Assembly (NCBI GenBank): GCA_026692885.1
Contig: JAPLNJ010000990.1
Coordinates: 1-16,468, forward strand
Length of the DNA stretch: 16,468 nt
Source of the DNA: Planctomycetota bacterium
Lineage (GTDB): Bacteria; Planctomycetota; Planctomycetia; Pirellulales; Pirellulaceae
Reading direction: 5' to 3'
In this document: in pieces, positions 7,428-14,167 of the stretch
Layout: the number at the start of each line of letters is the position of its first letter
Numbering within the stretch: position 1 is the stretch's first letter
The notes under the pieces: generated by a model
What the model was told of the DNA's origin: nothing
The model's input: the letters and a program-made list of their open reading frames with translations, nothing else
Database searches by the model: none
Made by a program: the position numbers and the translations under genes

Positions 7428-9209
7428 ATGCAGACCTCCTGGCTTCAAACGAGCGACCCCGCGTGTGAATGCCTTGGGAAGCCAGCCTTAGCTGGGCAGC
7501 CCCAATCGACCTCCGCCGAGGAAAGGTCCCCGTGCGGGCCGTTGGTGCCGTGTTCTGTCTTACGTGTCGTTACGGGAAAGAATCGGGCTTCGTTGATGGC
7601 TGCGCTATTCGGCTGGTTTGTCCGCGAGTTCGTGCCCGGCGGCGAAGGGACCGTCCTGAAGATCCGCGCCTGGGTCAAGCGGAACGGCTACTGGCTCGTC
7701 TTGAGCGGACAGCTACATCTGATCGGGCTGCTGATCGTGGCGATCAGCGCCTCGCGTCTGTCCGTCGGGACGCCACCGCCGCCATCGGATGCGCCGATGT
7801 TCGAGGCTGCGGATACCAGCTGCTTGGAGGACAACGTCGGCGTCTATCGTCTGGGCCTCGCGTCTTTGGAACCGACGGAGCTCAACACGGAGACCCTCAC
7901 CCAATTGGAACCCCTTGCCCAGATTGCCAAGCACTACGATGAATCGCAGGACTTCGAAGAGGCTGGCGGCGGGTCGGCCCAGCAGGGGATCGGCCTCGAC
8001 TTGAAGAATCTCGCGGGCTTCGGCACCAACCATCGGCCGGGGCCGGGCGGACGCGGCGGCGCGGGGGTCACGCCGGGCCTGGGACAAGGCTTCGGTGTCG
8101 GCGGAATCGAAGACGGCTACGGCGGCCGTGGCGCCGGACATCGCGAGGCCCTGGTCGGCGCGTTTGGCGGAACGAAAGCTTCCGAACGCGCCGTGGCAGC
8201 AGCCTTGAACTGGCTCTATCGCCATCAGAATACCAATGGCAGTTGGAGCCTGCAGCATACGCGGCGATGCAAAGGTTCACGGTGCTCCGGTATCGGGTCC
8301 GTCCACGCGGACGCCGCAGCGACCGCCCTAGGCTTGCTGCCTTATCTGGCCGCCGGCCAAACGCACCGAGACAAAGGCCCGTACCAACAGACGATCAACC
8401 GGGCCGTCCTGTGGCTGCTGAAGCAGCAGAAGCCCGATGGCGACCTGTCGGGCGGAGCACCGCAGCCGATGTATGCTCATGGTTTGGCCACGATCGCGCT
8501 GTGTGAGGGCTACGGGTTGAGCCAAGACGAGAGTCTCCGTGGGGCAGCGCAGAAGGCGGTCCGGTTCATCGAACAGGCCCAGAACCAACAGACCGGTGGC
8601 TGGCGTTACCATCCGGGCGACACCGGGGATACGTCGGTCGTCGGTTGGCAAGTCATGGCTTTGGAAAGCGCCCAAATGGCGCATCTCGAAGTGGATACCA
8701 GGGCTTTGGCCAACGTCGAGCGTTGGTTGAAATCCGTGGCCAAGGGCGACGCAGGCGGCCTGTACGCGTATCTGCCACATCGCGAGGCGACGCCCACCAC
8801 AACGGCGATCGGCTTGCTCTGCCGTCAGTATCTGGGCACCAGCCGCGAGGCTCCCGCGATGCAGGAAGGCATGCGCTACCTGTTGCAGAATCTGCCCGAT
8901 CGGGACGCGGACCGAAATTCCTACTACTGGTACTACGGCACATTGGTAATGCACAACCTGTTGGGTTCCGAGTGGGACACATGGAACCGGCGGATGCGGC
9001 GCGTGCTGATCGAGTCGCAGACCAAAGAGGGCTGCGCCATGGGCAGCTGGGATCCGGAAGTGCCCAGCGTCGATGCGTGGGGTAGCCAGGGGGGCCGCCT
9101 GATGACCACCGCCTTGGCCACGTTGTCGCTGGAGGTATACTATCGCTATCTGCCACTCTTCCAAACGGGCCGCAGCTCTGCCAGCGTCGCCGCGAATGGC
9201 AAACGCTAG
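7428..9209 (+). CDS. Membrane-anchored prenyltransferase/squalene-oxidase-repeat (alpha/alpha-toroid) protein
   Basis: Numbered from the ATG at 7428 (593 aa), the layout is: a short cytoplasmic region, one membrane helix at about 88-109 (YWLVLSGQLHLIGLLIVAIS), a linker, a Gly-rich stretch at about 204-237, then from about 254 to the end a series of toroid repeats such as ALNWLYRHQNTNGSWS, AVLWLLKQQKPDGDLSG and FIEQAQNQQTGGWRYHP. This is the fold of squalene-hopene cyclases and prenyltransferase beta subunits. The cyclase DxDD motif is missing: the matching place reads GDTGDTSVVGWQ. It is therefore probably not a terpene cyclase, and binding or scaffold roles are possible. The frame is open from 7035; 7428 was chosen for its TATAAT and AAGG upstream, and 7596 (MAALFGWFVREF) is an alternative. 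Confidence 0.85.
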   Translation: MQTSWLQTSDPACECLGKPALAGQPQSTSAEERSPCGPLVPCSVLRVVTGKNRASLMAALFGWFVREFVPGGEGTVLKIRAWVKRNGYWLVLSGQLHLIGLLIVAISASRLSVGTPPPPSDAPMFEAADTSCLEDNVGVYRLGLASLEPTELNTETLTQLEPLAQIAKHYDESQDFEEAGGGSAQQGIGLDLKNLAGFGTNHRPGPGGRGGAGVTPGLGQGFGVGGIEDGYGGRGAGHREALVGAFGGTKASERAVAAALNWLYRHQNTNGSWSLQHTRRCKGSRCSGIGSVHADAAATALGLLPYLAAGQTHRDKGPYQQTINRAVLWLLKQQKPDGDLSGGAPQPMYAHGLATIALCEGYGLSQDESLRGAAQKAVRFIEQAQNQQTGGWRYHPGDTGDTSVVGWQVMALESAQMAHLEVDTRALANVERWLKSVAKGDAGGLYAYLPHREATPTTTAIGLLCRQYLGTSREAPAMQEGMRYLLQNLPDRDADRNSYYWYYGTLVMHNLLGSEWDTWNRRMRRVLIESQTKEGCAMGSWDPEVPSVDAWGSQGGRLMTTALATLSLEVYYRYLPLFQTGRSSASVAANGKR

Positions 9210-9221
9210 GCGGGATTATTT

Positions 9222-9362
9222 GTAGGGTGGGTCCAGGGATCGCAACATCTTGGTGGGCCTTCGCCAGCCGTCCCCGCAGTAATTCACGGTGCGACGACGC
9301 AAACACGTTTAACACAGCGAACGCGGCCCACCAGGAACACGGCTGGCTCGACCCACCCTACC
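9222..9362. repeat. GTAGGGTGGG palindromic intergenic element
   Basis: The ends are GTAGGGTGGGTCCAG (9222-9236) and GGCTGGCTCGACCCACCCTA then CC (9341-9362), near-perfect inverted repeats. Inside are TGGTGGGCC (9251-9259) and GGCCCACCA (9325-9333). The 141-bp unit fills almost the whole gap between the toroid-protein stop (9209) and the EamA start (9369). Palindromes ending in GTAGGGTGGGTC are, from memory, widespread intergenic repeats in planctomycetes and other phyla. As RNA it would fold into one long hairpin and could reduce read-through into the EamA gene. Confidence 0.8.
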
Positions 9363-9368
9363 AAACCG

Positions 9369-10445
9369 ATGAACAGCGAACGTCCCTCGGACTTGCATCC
9401 TACGCCACTTCTTTACGCTACGACCACAAGATCCGGGGCCTCCGTGGTGGGCACCGTCTGCGGTTTGTTTGCCGCGGTGGGCTACACGGCGGCCAATATC
9501 TGTCTGCGTGCGGTGACCGGCTGTGACCCGATCTGGGTCTCGACGGTGAAAGCGTTCCCGACTGTGGCTCTGGTGGGGCCATGGCTGCTGGTCCATTATG
9601 CCCGCGGCGAAAATGTGCTCCCCTCGCGGAGAGTCCTGGTGATCTTGGTGCTGACCGGGCTGCTGGCGCACCTCGGCGGCAACGTCGTGTTCCAGTGGTC
9701 GCTGGGCGTCATCGGTATGGCCCTGGCGGTGCCGTTGACGCTGGGCACGCTCATTCTGGCCGGCGCCCTGTTGGGGCGTTCGTTGCTCGGCGAACCCGTG
9801 ACGTTGCGGACGCTGGCCTCGATCGTGATCTTGATTGTCGCGATCGCCATGCTCTCACTCGGCGCCAACGAAGCTCATCGTTCGGTTGTCCACGAGGGCC
9901 GGGGGATCGTCTCTGTAGGCCAGGCTTTCCAGCCTGACGTCGAACCGGCGGATGCCGGGCGGGAGAACCTGCCCCACGGCCAGCCACCCGGCCAGTCCAC
10001 CCAGAGTTTGGGCTTCGTCGCGGCCGGCGTCAGTGCGGCCCTGCTGGCCGGCTTGGCTTACGCCGTGCTCGGCGTGGTCATTCGTTATGGCGTCACCGGC
10101 CGCGCGTCGCTGAGTGTGACGCTGGTGACGGTCGCCTCGACGGGCGTGCTGAGCCTGGGGGTCTGGAGTCTCTGGCGGATGGGCTGGCAGGGCATGTTGG
10201 ACACGGCGCCGGCCGATTTGGCGACGATGCTTGTGGCCGGCACCTGCAACGCGATTTCCTTCGTGGCGCTGACCCGCTCCCTGCAGTTGACGAGCGTGGT
10301 GTATGCTAACGCCCTGAACGCCACGCAGGCGGCGATGGCGGCTCTGGCTGGCATCGTCTTTTTTCAGGAAGCCCAGTCGGGCGAGTTGATTGTCGGCGTA
10401 TTGCTGACCATCGCCGGCTTGGTCCTGATGCGGCAACGCCGCTGA
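9369..10445 (+). CDS. EamA/DMT-family transporter with a repeat-derived insertion
   Basis: The protein has two halves of about five hydrophobic helices each, the EamA (drug/metabolite transporter) pattern: VVGTVCGLFAAVGYTAANIC, FPTVALVGPWLLVHY, LVILVLTGLLAHLGGNVVF, MALAVPLTLGTLILAGALL and LASIVILIVAIAMLSLGA, then from about residue 215 FVAAGVSAALLAGLAYAVLG onward to LIVGVLLTIAGLVLM. It sits in the cytoplasmic membrane; the substrate is unknown. Between the halves, residues about 172-212 are an unusual hydrophilic stretch containing VGQAFQPDV, the translation of a dispersed DNA repeat (9915-9940). Only one early ATG exists (9369), 7 nt after a repeat, with no clear ribosome-binding site. Confidence 0.88.
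   Translation: MNSERPSDLHPTPLLYATTTRSGASVVGTVCGLFAAVGYTAANICLRAVTGCDPIWVSTVKAFPTVALVGPWLLVHYARGENVLPSRRVLVILVLTGLLAHLGGNVVFQWSLGVIGMALAVPLTLGTLILAGALLGRSLLGEPVTLRTLASIVILIVAIAMLSLGANEAHRSVVHEGRGIVSVGQAFQPDVEPADAGRENLPHGQPPGQSTQSLGFVAAGVSAALLAGLAYAVLGVVIRYGVTGRASLSVTLVTVASTGVLSLGVWSLWRMGWQGMLDTAPADLATMLVAGTCNAISFVALTRSLQLTSVVYANALNATQAAMAALAGIVFFQEAQSGELIVGVLLTIAGLVLMRQRR
9915..9940 (+). repeat. GTAGGCCAGGCTTTCCAGCC dispersed repeat inside the EamA gene
   Basis: The stretch contains the small palindrome CAGGCT-TTCC-AGCCTG (9921-9936). It is in frame and encodes VGQAFQPDV at residues 183-191. From memory, this peptide turns up in many unrelated planctomycete gene predictions because the DNA repeat is common. 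The inserted segment probably continues to about 9990. It lies in the loop between the two EamA halves, where extra residues are likely to be tolerated. Confidence 0.7.
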
Positions 10446-10459
10446 CTTGAGCCCTAACG

Positions 10460-10540
10460 CTACTTTCCCTTCACCGGCCGTGACAGATCCACCGCCGCCA
10501 GGAGTTCGCCGAAGTCACCAATCAGGTCCGTGGAATTCAT
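10460..10540 (-). pseudogene. Possible C-terminal remnant of an unrecognised gene
   Basis: On the minus strand this reads MNSTDLIGDFGELLAAVDLS then RPVKGK and a TAG stop. The codon use and composition look coding, while upstream residues (Arg/Ser-rich, overlapping a hairpin) do not. It could be the end of a decayed gene downstream of mazF, or chance. I do not recognise a family. Confidence 0.25.
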
Positions 10541-10605
10541 CAGACGGTTGAACCTACTTCTGCGCGAGGCGTGACCAAGCCGGGCCGTACGACACGGATC
10601 AGTTG

Positions 10606-10662
10606 CCGGGGACCGCGGCGACTGACTCGACCATCTTCGAAAACGTTGACCGCGGTCCCCGG
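10606..10662. repeat. 13-bp inverted repeat downstream of mazF
   Basis: CCGGGGACCGCGG (10606-10618) and CCGCGGTCCCCGG (10650-10662) are exact inverted copies, 31 nt apart. The right arm is itself part of the hairpin at 10645-10667. This can form alternative structures in RNA from either strand. Confidence 0.7.
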
Positions 10663-10667
10663 TCAAC
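10638..10667 (-). terminator. Terminator-like hairpin after mazF
   Basis: On the minus strand, GTTGACCG and CGGTCAAC (10667-10645) form an 8-bp stem with a 7-nt loop, followed by GTTTTCG. It begins about 7 nt past the mazF stop. The T-run is short, so efficiency is uncertain. Confidence 0.45.
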
Positions 10668-10673
10668 GGCATC

Positions 10674-11033
10674 CTATGGTTCGGCCCTTTCGCCCAGCAG
10701 CGCATTAAGCCTTCGCAGGACTTGGACCACGACAGCTTCCGGGATGACGCAGACGCGAACGCATTGCCGTACGTTCCAGTCGAGGCTCTTCACCTGATCC
10801 GCCAGGACCACGCCCGTCACGGGCAGTCCATCCGGTAACGCGACCTCAAAGGGGTAGCCCTTCACTTGGTTGGTGATCGGACAGAGCAGCGCCAGTCCGA
10901 CCGTCCCGTTGTAGGCCGCGGGCGACAAAACCAGCGCTGGCCGCCGTCCCCGTTGCTCATGACCGGCCTGCGGGTCCAGGGTGATCCAAATAACGTCGCC
11001 CCGGCCCGGAATATAGGCAAGTTTTGTCTTCAC
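10674..11033 (-). CDS. mazF: MazF-family (PemK-like) mRNA endonuclease toxin
   Basis: The 119-aa product reads MKTKLAYIPGRGDVIWITLD, QAGHEQRGRRPALVLSPAAY, CPITNQVKGYPFEVALPDG and VVLADQVKSLDWNVRQ. These stretches line up with E. coli MazF along its length, including the EQxGxRP loop and the KGYPFEV and LADQVKS blocks. The family cleaves RNA at short sequence motifs and is blocked by MazE. Translation starts at GTG 11033-11031, overlapping the mazE stop as GTGA, with AAGGAAG just upstream. The frame is open further upstream to 11120, but that part only overlaps mazE. All the family landmarks I can see are present, so it is probably active. Confidence 0.92.
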   Translation of the reverse strand: MKTKLAYIPGRGDVIWITLDPQAGHEQRGRRPALVLSPAAYNGTVGLALLCPITNQVKGYPFEVALPDGLPVTGVVLADQVKSLDWNVRQCVRVCVIPEAVVVQVLRRLNALLGERAEP

Positions 11034-11272
11034 CAGACTTCCTTTCCGACGGCCGGCCCCGTCTCCCACTCGCCGTGAAGATTTTCGGCAGTGACCCCGC
11101 GGAGAAGGTCCTCGAGGCAAAGCGGATCCTCGGACTGGCGTCGGACCACCAGACAGCCTTCCGTGACGGACATGTCCACCGCGAGGTTTTCGGCAAGGCC
11201 GATCTCCGCAGCGAACGCCTTCGGAATCCTCAGGGCGAGGCTATTCCCCCACTTCTGAACGCGCGTCTTCAT
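11030..11272 (-). CDS. mazE: MazE-family antitoxin (AbrB-like DNA-binding domain)
   Basis: The 80-aa product starts MKTRVQKWGNSLALRIPKAF, the typical swapped-hairpin AbrB-like domain of MazE, and ends with an acidic and flexible tail (HGEWETGPAVGKEVW) expected to wrap MazF. The ATG at 11272 is preceded by GGGAGGT (4-nt spacing), and a good promoter lies 26-54 nt upstream. The frame is open to 11347, but that would run through the promoter. Such operons are usually repressed by their own MazE/MazF complex; no clear operator palindrome is visible here. Confidence 0.9.
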   Translation of the reverse strand: MKTRVQKWGNSLALRIPKAFAAEIGLAENLAVDMSVTEGCLVVRRQSEDPLCLEDLLRGVTAENLHGEWETGPAVGKEVW

Positions 11273-11297
11273 GCTTACCTCCCTTGTGTCTACAATG

Positions 11298-11326
11298 AAG
11301 ATACGCGTCCGCGTTGGCGCCGTCAA
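11298..11326 (-). promoter_or_regulatory. Sigma70-like promoter of mazEF
   Basis: On the minus strand, TTGACG (11326-11321) and TATCTT (11303-11298) are separated by exactly 17 nt. Transcription would start near 11291, giving a leader of about 19 nt that holds GGGAGGT. This suggests mazEF is transcribed on its own and not only by read-through from hicBA. Confidence 0.6.
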
Positions 11327-11348
11327 TACCGCCGGGTCGAGCGACACG

Positions 11349-11414
11349 GACGACCGGTTGCAAGCCGGTCACCCAATCACTGTCAACGACCGGAACCTGC
11401 AATCCGGTCCATCC
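11349..11414. repeat. Short palindromic repeats between hicA and mazE
   Basis: GACCGG-TTGCAAG-CCGGTC (11350-11368) is a hairpin. A related imperfect unit, GACCGGAACCTGCAATCCGG, follows at about 11389-11408. The second unit lies in the extended 3' end of the hicA frame, so it may have displaced the original hicA stop. Confidence 0.45.
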
Positions 11415-11673
11415 GATGGTTTGGGTCGCTAGTGATCTTGGAAGGCAGGCCGTGTATGAGTTGCAGCAGTCGGCGGAACTCCTCCACCGTCAAGCCTGTG
11501 TCCCGTACGATCCCGCCCAGGGTGAATCCTTTGACAGGATTATGGCGAGGGATGGTCACTTGCCGAGTGCCATCGCTCATCACAATATGTTTGCCCTACC
11601 GGATGATCCGGAAACCGGCCCGCTCCAGAGCCCGCACGGCAGCCTGATGGTTGACGCTTGGAATCCCGACCAC
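11383..11673 (-). pseudogene. hicA: HicA-family toxin gene interrupted by an in-frame TAG
   Basis: Starting at GTG 11673-11671, 2 nt after the hicB stop, the frame reads VVGIPSVNHQAAVRALERAG then FRIIR, TAG (11598-11596), then GKHIVMSDGTRQVTIPRHNP then VKGFTLGGIVRDTGLTVEEF and RRLL. Apart from the stop this is a full HicA-like double-stranded-RNA-binding fold, with the His of GKHIV as the expected catalytic residue. At the stop, relatives from memory have RQGKH, so one CAG-to-TAG change would explain it. The 3' end runs about 28 residues past the usual end. GTG or ATG at 11583-11578 could restart translation after the stop, but the product would lack the N-terminal helix and the His. Confidence 0.78.
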
Positions 11674-11675
11674 GT

Positions 11676-11873
11676 CTATACGCCCACCTCAACTTCGCGC
11701 ACTTCCACATCCCGACATTGATCCTGCAAGGCGGCAAGGTACTCGTCGATCGCATCCCGGATGTTAACCAACGCATCTTCCTCGGTGTCACCTTCGGACC
11801 AACAGCCAGGAAGCGCCGGCACCGAGACGCTGATGCCCTCATCGGTTCTGTGGAGAATAACTTGGTAACGCAT
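11676..11873 (-). CDS. hicB: HicB-family antitoxin (short form)
   Basis: The 65-aa product, MRYQVILHRTDEGISVSVPA then LPGCWSEGDTEEDALVNIRD then AIDEYLAAL, is the partly degraded RNase-H-like fold of HicB. It has no C-terminal DNA-binding domain, as in the short HicB group. ATG at 11873 is preceded by GGGAGGT with 4-nt spacing. It is directly followed by the broken hicA. The antitoxin is intact while its toxin is not. Confidence 0.85.
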   Translation of the reverse strand: MRYQVILHRTDEGISVSVPALPGCWSEGDTEEDALVNIRDAIDEYLAALQDQCRDVEVREVEVGV

Positions 11874-12059
11874 GACTACCTCCCACTTCAGGATACCGGC
11901 GGAGGCGGATGATGGCTAGGGGCGGCTCGGTGCGGTCCCGACATCGTCAGGCGGGGAATTCAGCCAGCGAGCAGAACGACGATACGCATCACGGGGCGGC
12001 GGCCAAAGAGACCACCACACCGCGCGACCTTATCCGCCGCTCCCGTGCATGCGGCGCCT

Positions 12060-12431
12060 TCAGGGGAGCGGAAGGATTTCTACCAAACCACCCGGGACCA
12101 CCTCGACCACCAACTTGTGACCCGCCAACAGACGCATTCCCAACAAGGACTCGTTCCCGACGGCTGAGACCAGCACCGCCCGCCAAGTGCCGCCCCACGC
12201 TACCTCCGCGGCAAAGATGTCGAACTGACGAACCGACCCGTCCGCAAGCACGGCAGTGCCACCTGACTGTCGAGCGAGGGCCAGGGCGGTCACCACCGCC
12301 ATCGGCAGCGTCAGGGACGCCGTGAAACCGGAATCGACGATCACGTCCACGCCCAACTCGACCCCGCCGGGTCCCCGTACCCGCAGGTCGATCACGGCCT
12401 CGTGACGGGCGTTCACAACCCCTTGGATCAT
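12060..12431 (-). CDS. Retropepsin-like (clan AA) aspartic protease, DSG type
   Basis: The 123-aa product has VDVIVDSGFTASLTLP with the catalytic triplet Asp33-Ser34-Gly35, and near the end ESLLGMRLL, the second hydrophobic-Gly motif of single-domain aspartic proteases. VLADGSVRQFDIFAAEVAW forms the expected middle strands. The active enzyme would be a dimer like retroviral proteases. It is cytoplasmic, with no signal peptide. Its ATG overlaps the stop of the upstream 84-aa gene (ATGA), so the two are made together. The substrate is unknown. The small size and tight partner make it look like part of a two-gene module similar to toxin-antitoxin pairs, but this is unproved. Confidence 0.82.
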   Translation of the reverse strand: MIQGVVNARHEAVIDLRVRGPGGVELGVDVIVDSGFTASLTLPMAVVTALALARQSGGTAVLADGSVRQFDIFAAEVAWGGTWRAVLVSAVGNESLLGMRLLAGHKLVVEVVPGGLVEILPLP

Positions 12432-12682
12432 CGGACAACTCCCATCCGGTACGTTGTCGGGTAGCCGGCCCGCATCAGCCAGACATCCGCAGTCGGCTTC
12501 CGCGACCGCAGTCGCGCGACGGCCGCATAGTCGTCCTCGTCAATTTCGTAGTCGCCGCTCCCGACATCGATGGCGACGAATTTGCCGTCATCCTCCGGCC
12601 GGAGCGCCGGCCGCACTTGCCAGTCGAAGATATTTCCCCCGAGACCGGCGAGTTCATCGAGGGTACGTTCGGTGGTAGGCAT
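12428..12682 (-). CDS. Small partner protein of the DSG protease (84 aa, unknown function)
   Basis: The product starts MPTTERTLDELAGLGGNIFD, has a middle block FVAIDVGSGDYEIDEDDYAA and ends LMRAGYPTTYRMGVVR. From memory, many cyanobacterial small proteins next to the same protease share the pattern (VAIDVxSGDY, then a KRIG/MRxGYPxxY end), but I cannot name the family. ATG at 12682 has AGAGGA (12689-12694) 6 nt upstream, which decides the start against the longer open frame to 12721. It is first in the pair with the protease. Confidence 0.78.
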   Translation of the reverse strand: MPTTERTLDELAGLGGNIFDWQVRPALRPEDDGKFVAIDVGSGDYEIDEDDYAAVARLRSRKPTADVWLMRAGYPTTYRMGVVR

Positions 12683-12716
12683 GGTAAATCCTCTGGGAGG
12701 TTTGACGGACACCTCC

Positions 12717-12722
12717 ATCATA
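12717..12722 (-). promoter_or_regulatory. Possible -10 element (TATGAT) of the protease module
   Basis: On the minus strand TATGAT would start transcription near 12710 with a leader of about 28 nt. No clear -35 element is present, so support is weak. The 12683-12883 stretch otherwise shows nothing recognisable. Confidence 0.3.
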
Positions 12723-12883
12723 TCGCACGCGGCGACCTTGCGCGAAGCCGTAATTCGTCACACGTCCGCCGCCAAGTGACCTTCCGTTTTGGACGCGCCC
12801 GATCGGCGGCTCAGGTGCACGGCCTTCAGCGGCAGCGCTCCCTGCGTCCCCTGCCCAGCGACCGTCCTTTCCCGTTACGTGAC

Positions 12884-13444
12884 TTAGCGATCATCGGGTC
12901 CGTCGCTACGCTCCCAATTCGATGTCATGAACCGCATTGCCTTCCAGACACCCAACCATGCCCCTTCAACAATCACATAGGCAAGACAGTACGCGCCAAG
13001 CAGGAGGGGGACTCGGACGGGCCAAGACGCGAAAACGAGCCCGGGCGCGTCAGCATCAACGGTGGGGTGTTGTTCGAGGAATTCGAGCATCGCTCGCCAG
13101 GATCTGTATTGAACCACCGCGCACCGTATCACCAGAAGGATGGCGACGACCGCGAGGAAGAACTCCCTGAGCGAGAACCGCCGTTGGCTGGCGATTCGGC
13201 GAATTGGACACTCAACGACGTAAACTGTACTGGCGACAAGGGCGAACGGCTCGGCAAGCCGCAGGAGATCCGTCAGGTCGCAGAATCCGGGGCGAACGAA
13301 AGTCGTCAGAAAATGAATATCGGGGGTGCCCTGATCAAGGAGGGCCGCCGCCACGATCCCGCCCGCGAGCCAACTCCGCCAGCGTATGCGGCGGAATCGT
13401 GTCCAAGGGCCGTCGGGAGTCAAGTTAGATTCGGAGCATGGCAT
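12884..13444 (-). CDS. Small multi-pass membrane protein of unknown function (186 aa)
   Basis: From the ATG at 13444 the product is basic at first (DGPWTRFRRIRWRSW) and then has about four hydrophobic segments: LAGGIVAAALL, PFALVASTVYVVE, FFLAVVAILLVIRCAVV and VPLLLGAYCLAYVIVEGAWL. The hydrophobic pattern argues that this is a real gene and not a chance frame. A GTG start at 13477 would add 11 residues; neither start has a clear ribosome-binding site. I recognise no family. It stands alone between the protease module and a non-coding region. Confidence 0.6.
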   Translation of the reverse strand: MPCSESNLTPDGPWTRFRRIRWRSWLAGGIVAAALLDQGTPDIHFLTTFVRPGFCDLTDLLRLAEPFALVASTVYVVECPIRRIASQRRFSLREFFLAVVAILLVIRCAVVQYRSWRAMLEFLEQHPTVDADAPGLVFASWPVRVPLLLGAYCLAYVIVEGAWLGVWKAMRFMTSNWERSDGPDDR

Positions 13445-13652
13445 CGCGCGGGTGCCGATCACTTGATTTGCAGGCACAGGAGAGGAAGGATACCCAAGTC
13501 ATGAAGCGTCGACTTCACCGCCGATTCTATCGCCATTTCCGGGGGCGTTGTACGACGCGCTCGGGCATTTGTCGTGAGCCACAGTTGTGCAATTCCACTC
13601 GTCGAACGTTCGTAGTTCAGTTGCGGAGCCGCCGCCAACAGCTCACCACCTC

Positions 13653-13755
13653 TTAAGACTCAATCGGCGGCCCGTCAACGGGAGCGAGTAGTTTGACAGC
13701 CGCGGCGCGAATTGCCGCGGCAAGAATGCCCCAGACGAAGTGGGTGACATAGATT
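13653..13755 (-). pseudogene. Possible C-terminal remnant of a membrane protein
   Basis: The minus strand reads VTHFVWGILAAAIRAAAVKL then LAPVDGPPIES and TAA. It has a plausible membrane-helix tail with normal codon use, but upstream a TGA is reached inside the inverted repeat at 13761-13821. It may be a gene end cut off by that repeat, or chance. Confidence 0.3.
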
Positions 13756-13760
13756 GAACT

Positions 13761-13821
13761 ACGAAGCGTACTTCGCGGTCAGCGTCAACGAGGAGTTACG
13801 CTGCCGCGAAGTACGATTCGT
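13761..13821. repeat. TACTTCGCGG inverted repeat
   Basis: Arms 13761-13785 and 13798-13821 are inverted copies with one base difference and one extra base; the shared core is GTACTTCGCGG followed by CAGCGT. The 12-nt spacer itself can pair a little (AAC with GTT). It has the size and form of a REP-like palindrome. Confidence 0.75.
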
Positions 13822-14167
13822 ATACCATTGTTCACCTATCTTCGCAAGGGGACATGCGCCCAGAATTCGCGACTCGGTCTGTAAAACTTATTCAATTCTC
13901 CCGCCGGCCTGCGTCATTCTCGGGCGTGTCCGGCGGCTAAACGCTCACTGAGAGCGGACGACAAATTGACGCGAAATCCGCAAGGCGTCAAGCATTTACG
14001 ACACAGCCCCTCAGATTGAGGCTCGCATTATTTGTTGGCCATAATGCTGCGCGCTGGCCCCCCTCATGTGCGCGGGTGTGGATATGCGGCCGTTTCGGGC
14101 GGCAGATCACGGATGGGGCTTTCAGAGACGGCCTGGACGGACTGATCATTCTCCCCGTTGTCGTCAC

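Larger units (their letters stand above)
13445..14167. other. Long non-coding region with gene debris and repeats
   Basis: The small frames open here on the plus strand look random: Arg-rich, without motifs or ribosome-binding sites. Contents: a possible gene remnant (13653-13755), the palindrome CCGCGGC-GCGAATT-GCCGCGG (13700-13720), and the TACTTCGCGG inverted repeat (13761-13821). 13822-14167 is relatively AT-rich for this window and shows no feature I recognise. Confidence 0.5.

Noticed and set aside
11030..11120. Longer MazF start at 11120
   Set aside because: It would overlap mazE by 90 nt and adds residues not found in the family; GTG 11033 has a ribosome-binding site and the usual overlap.
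11909..12325. Plus-strand 138-aa frame
   Set aside because: Antisense shadow of the DSG protease gene; Pro/Arg-rich with no recognisable domain.
13445..14167. CRISPR array or tRNA in the long gap
   Set aside because: No regularly spaced direct repeats and no cloverleaf-like TTCGA arm with matching stems were found by eye.
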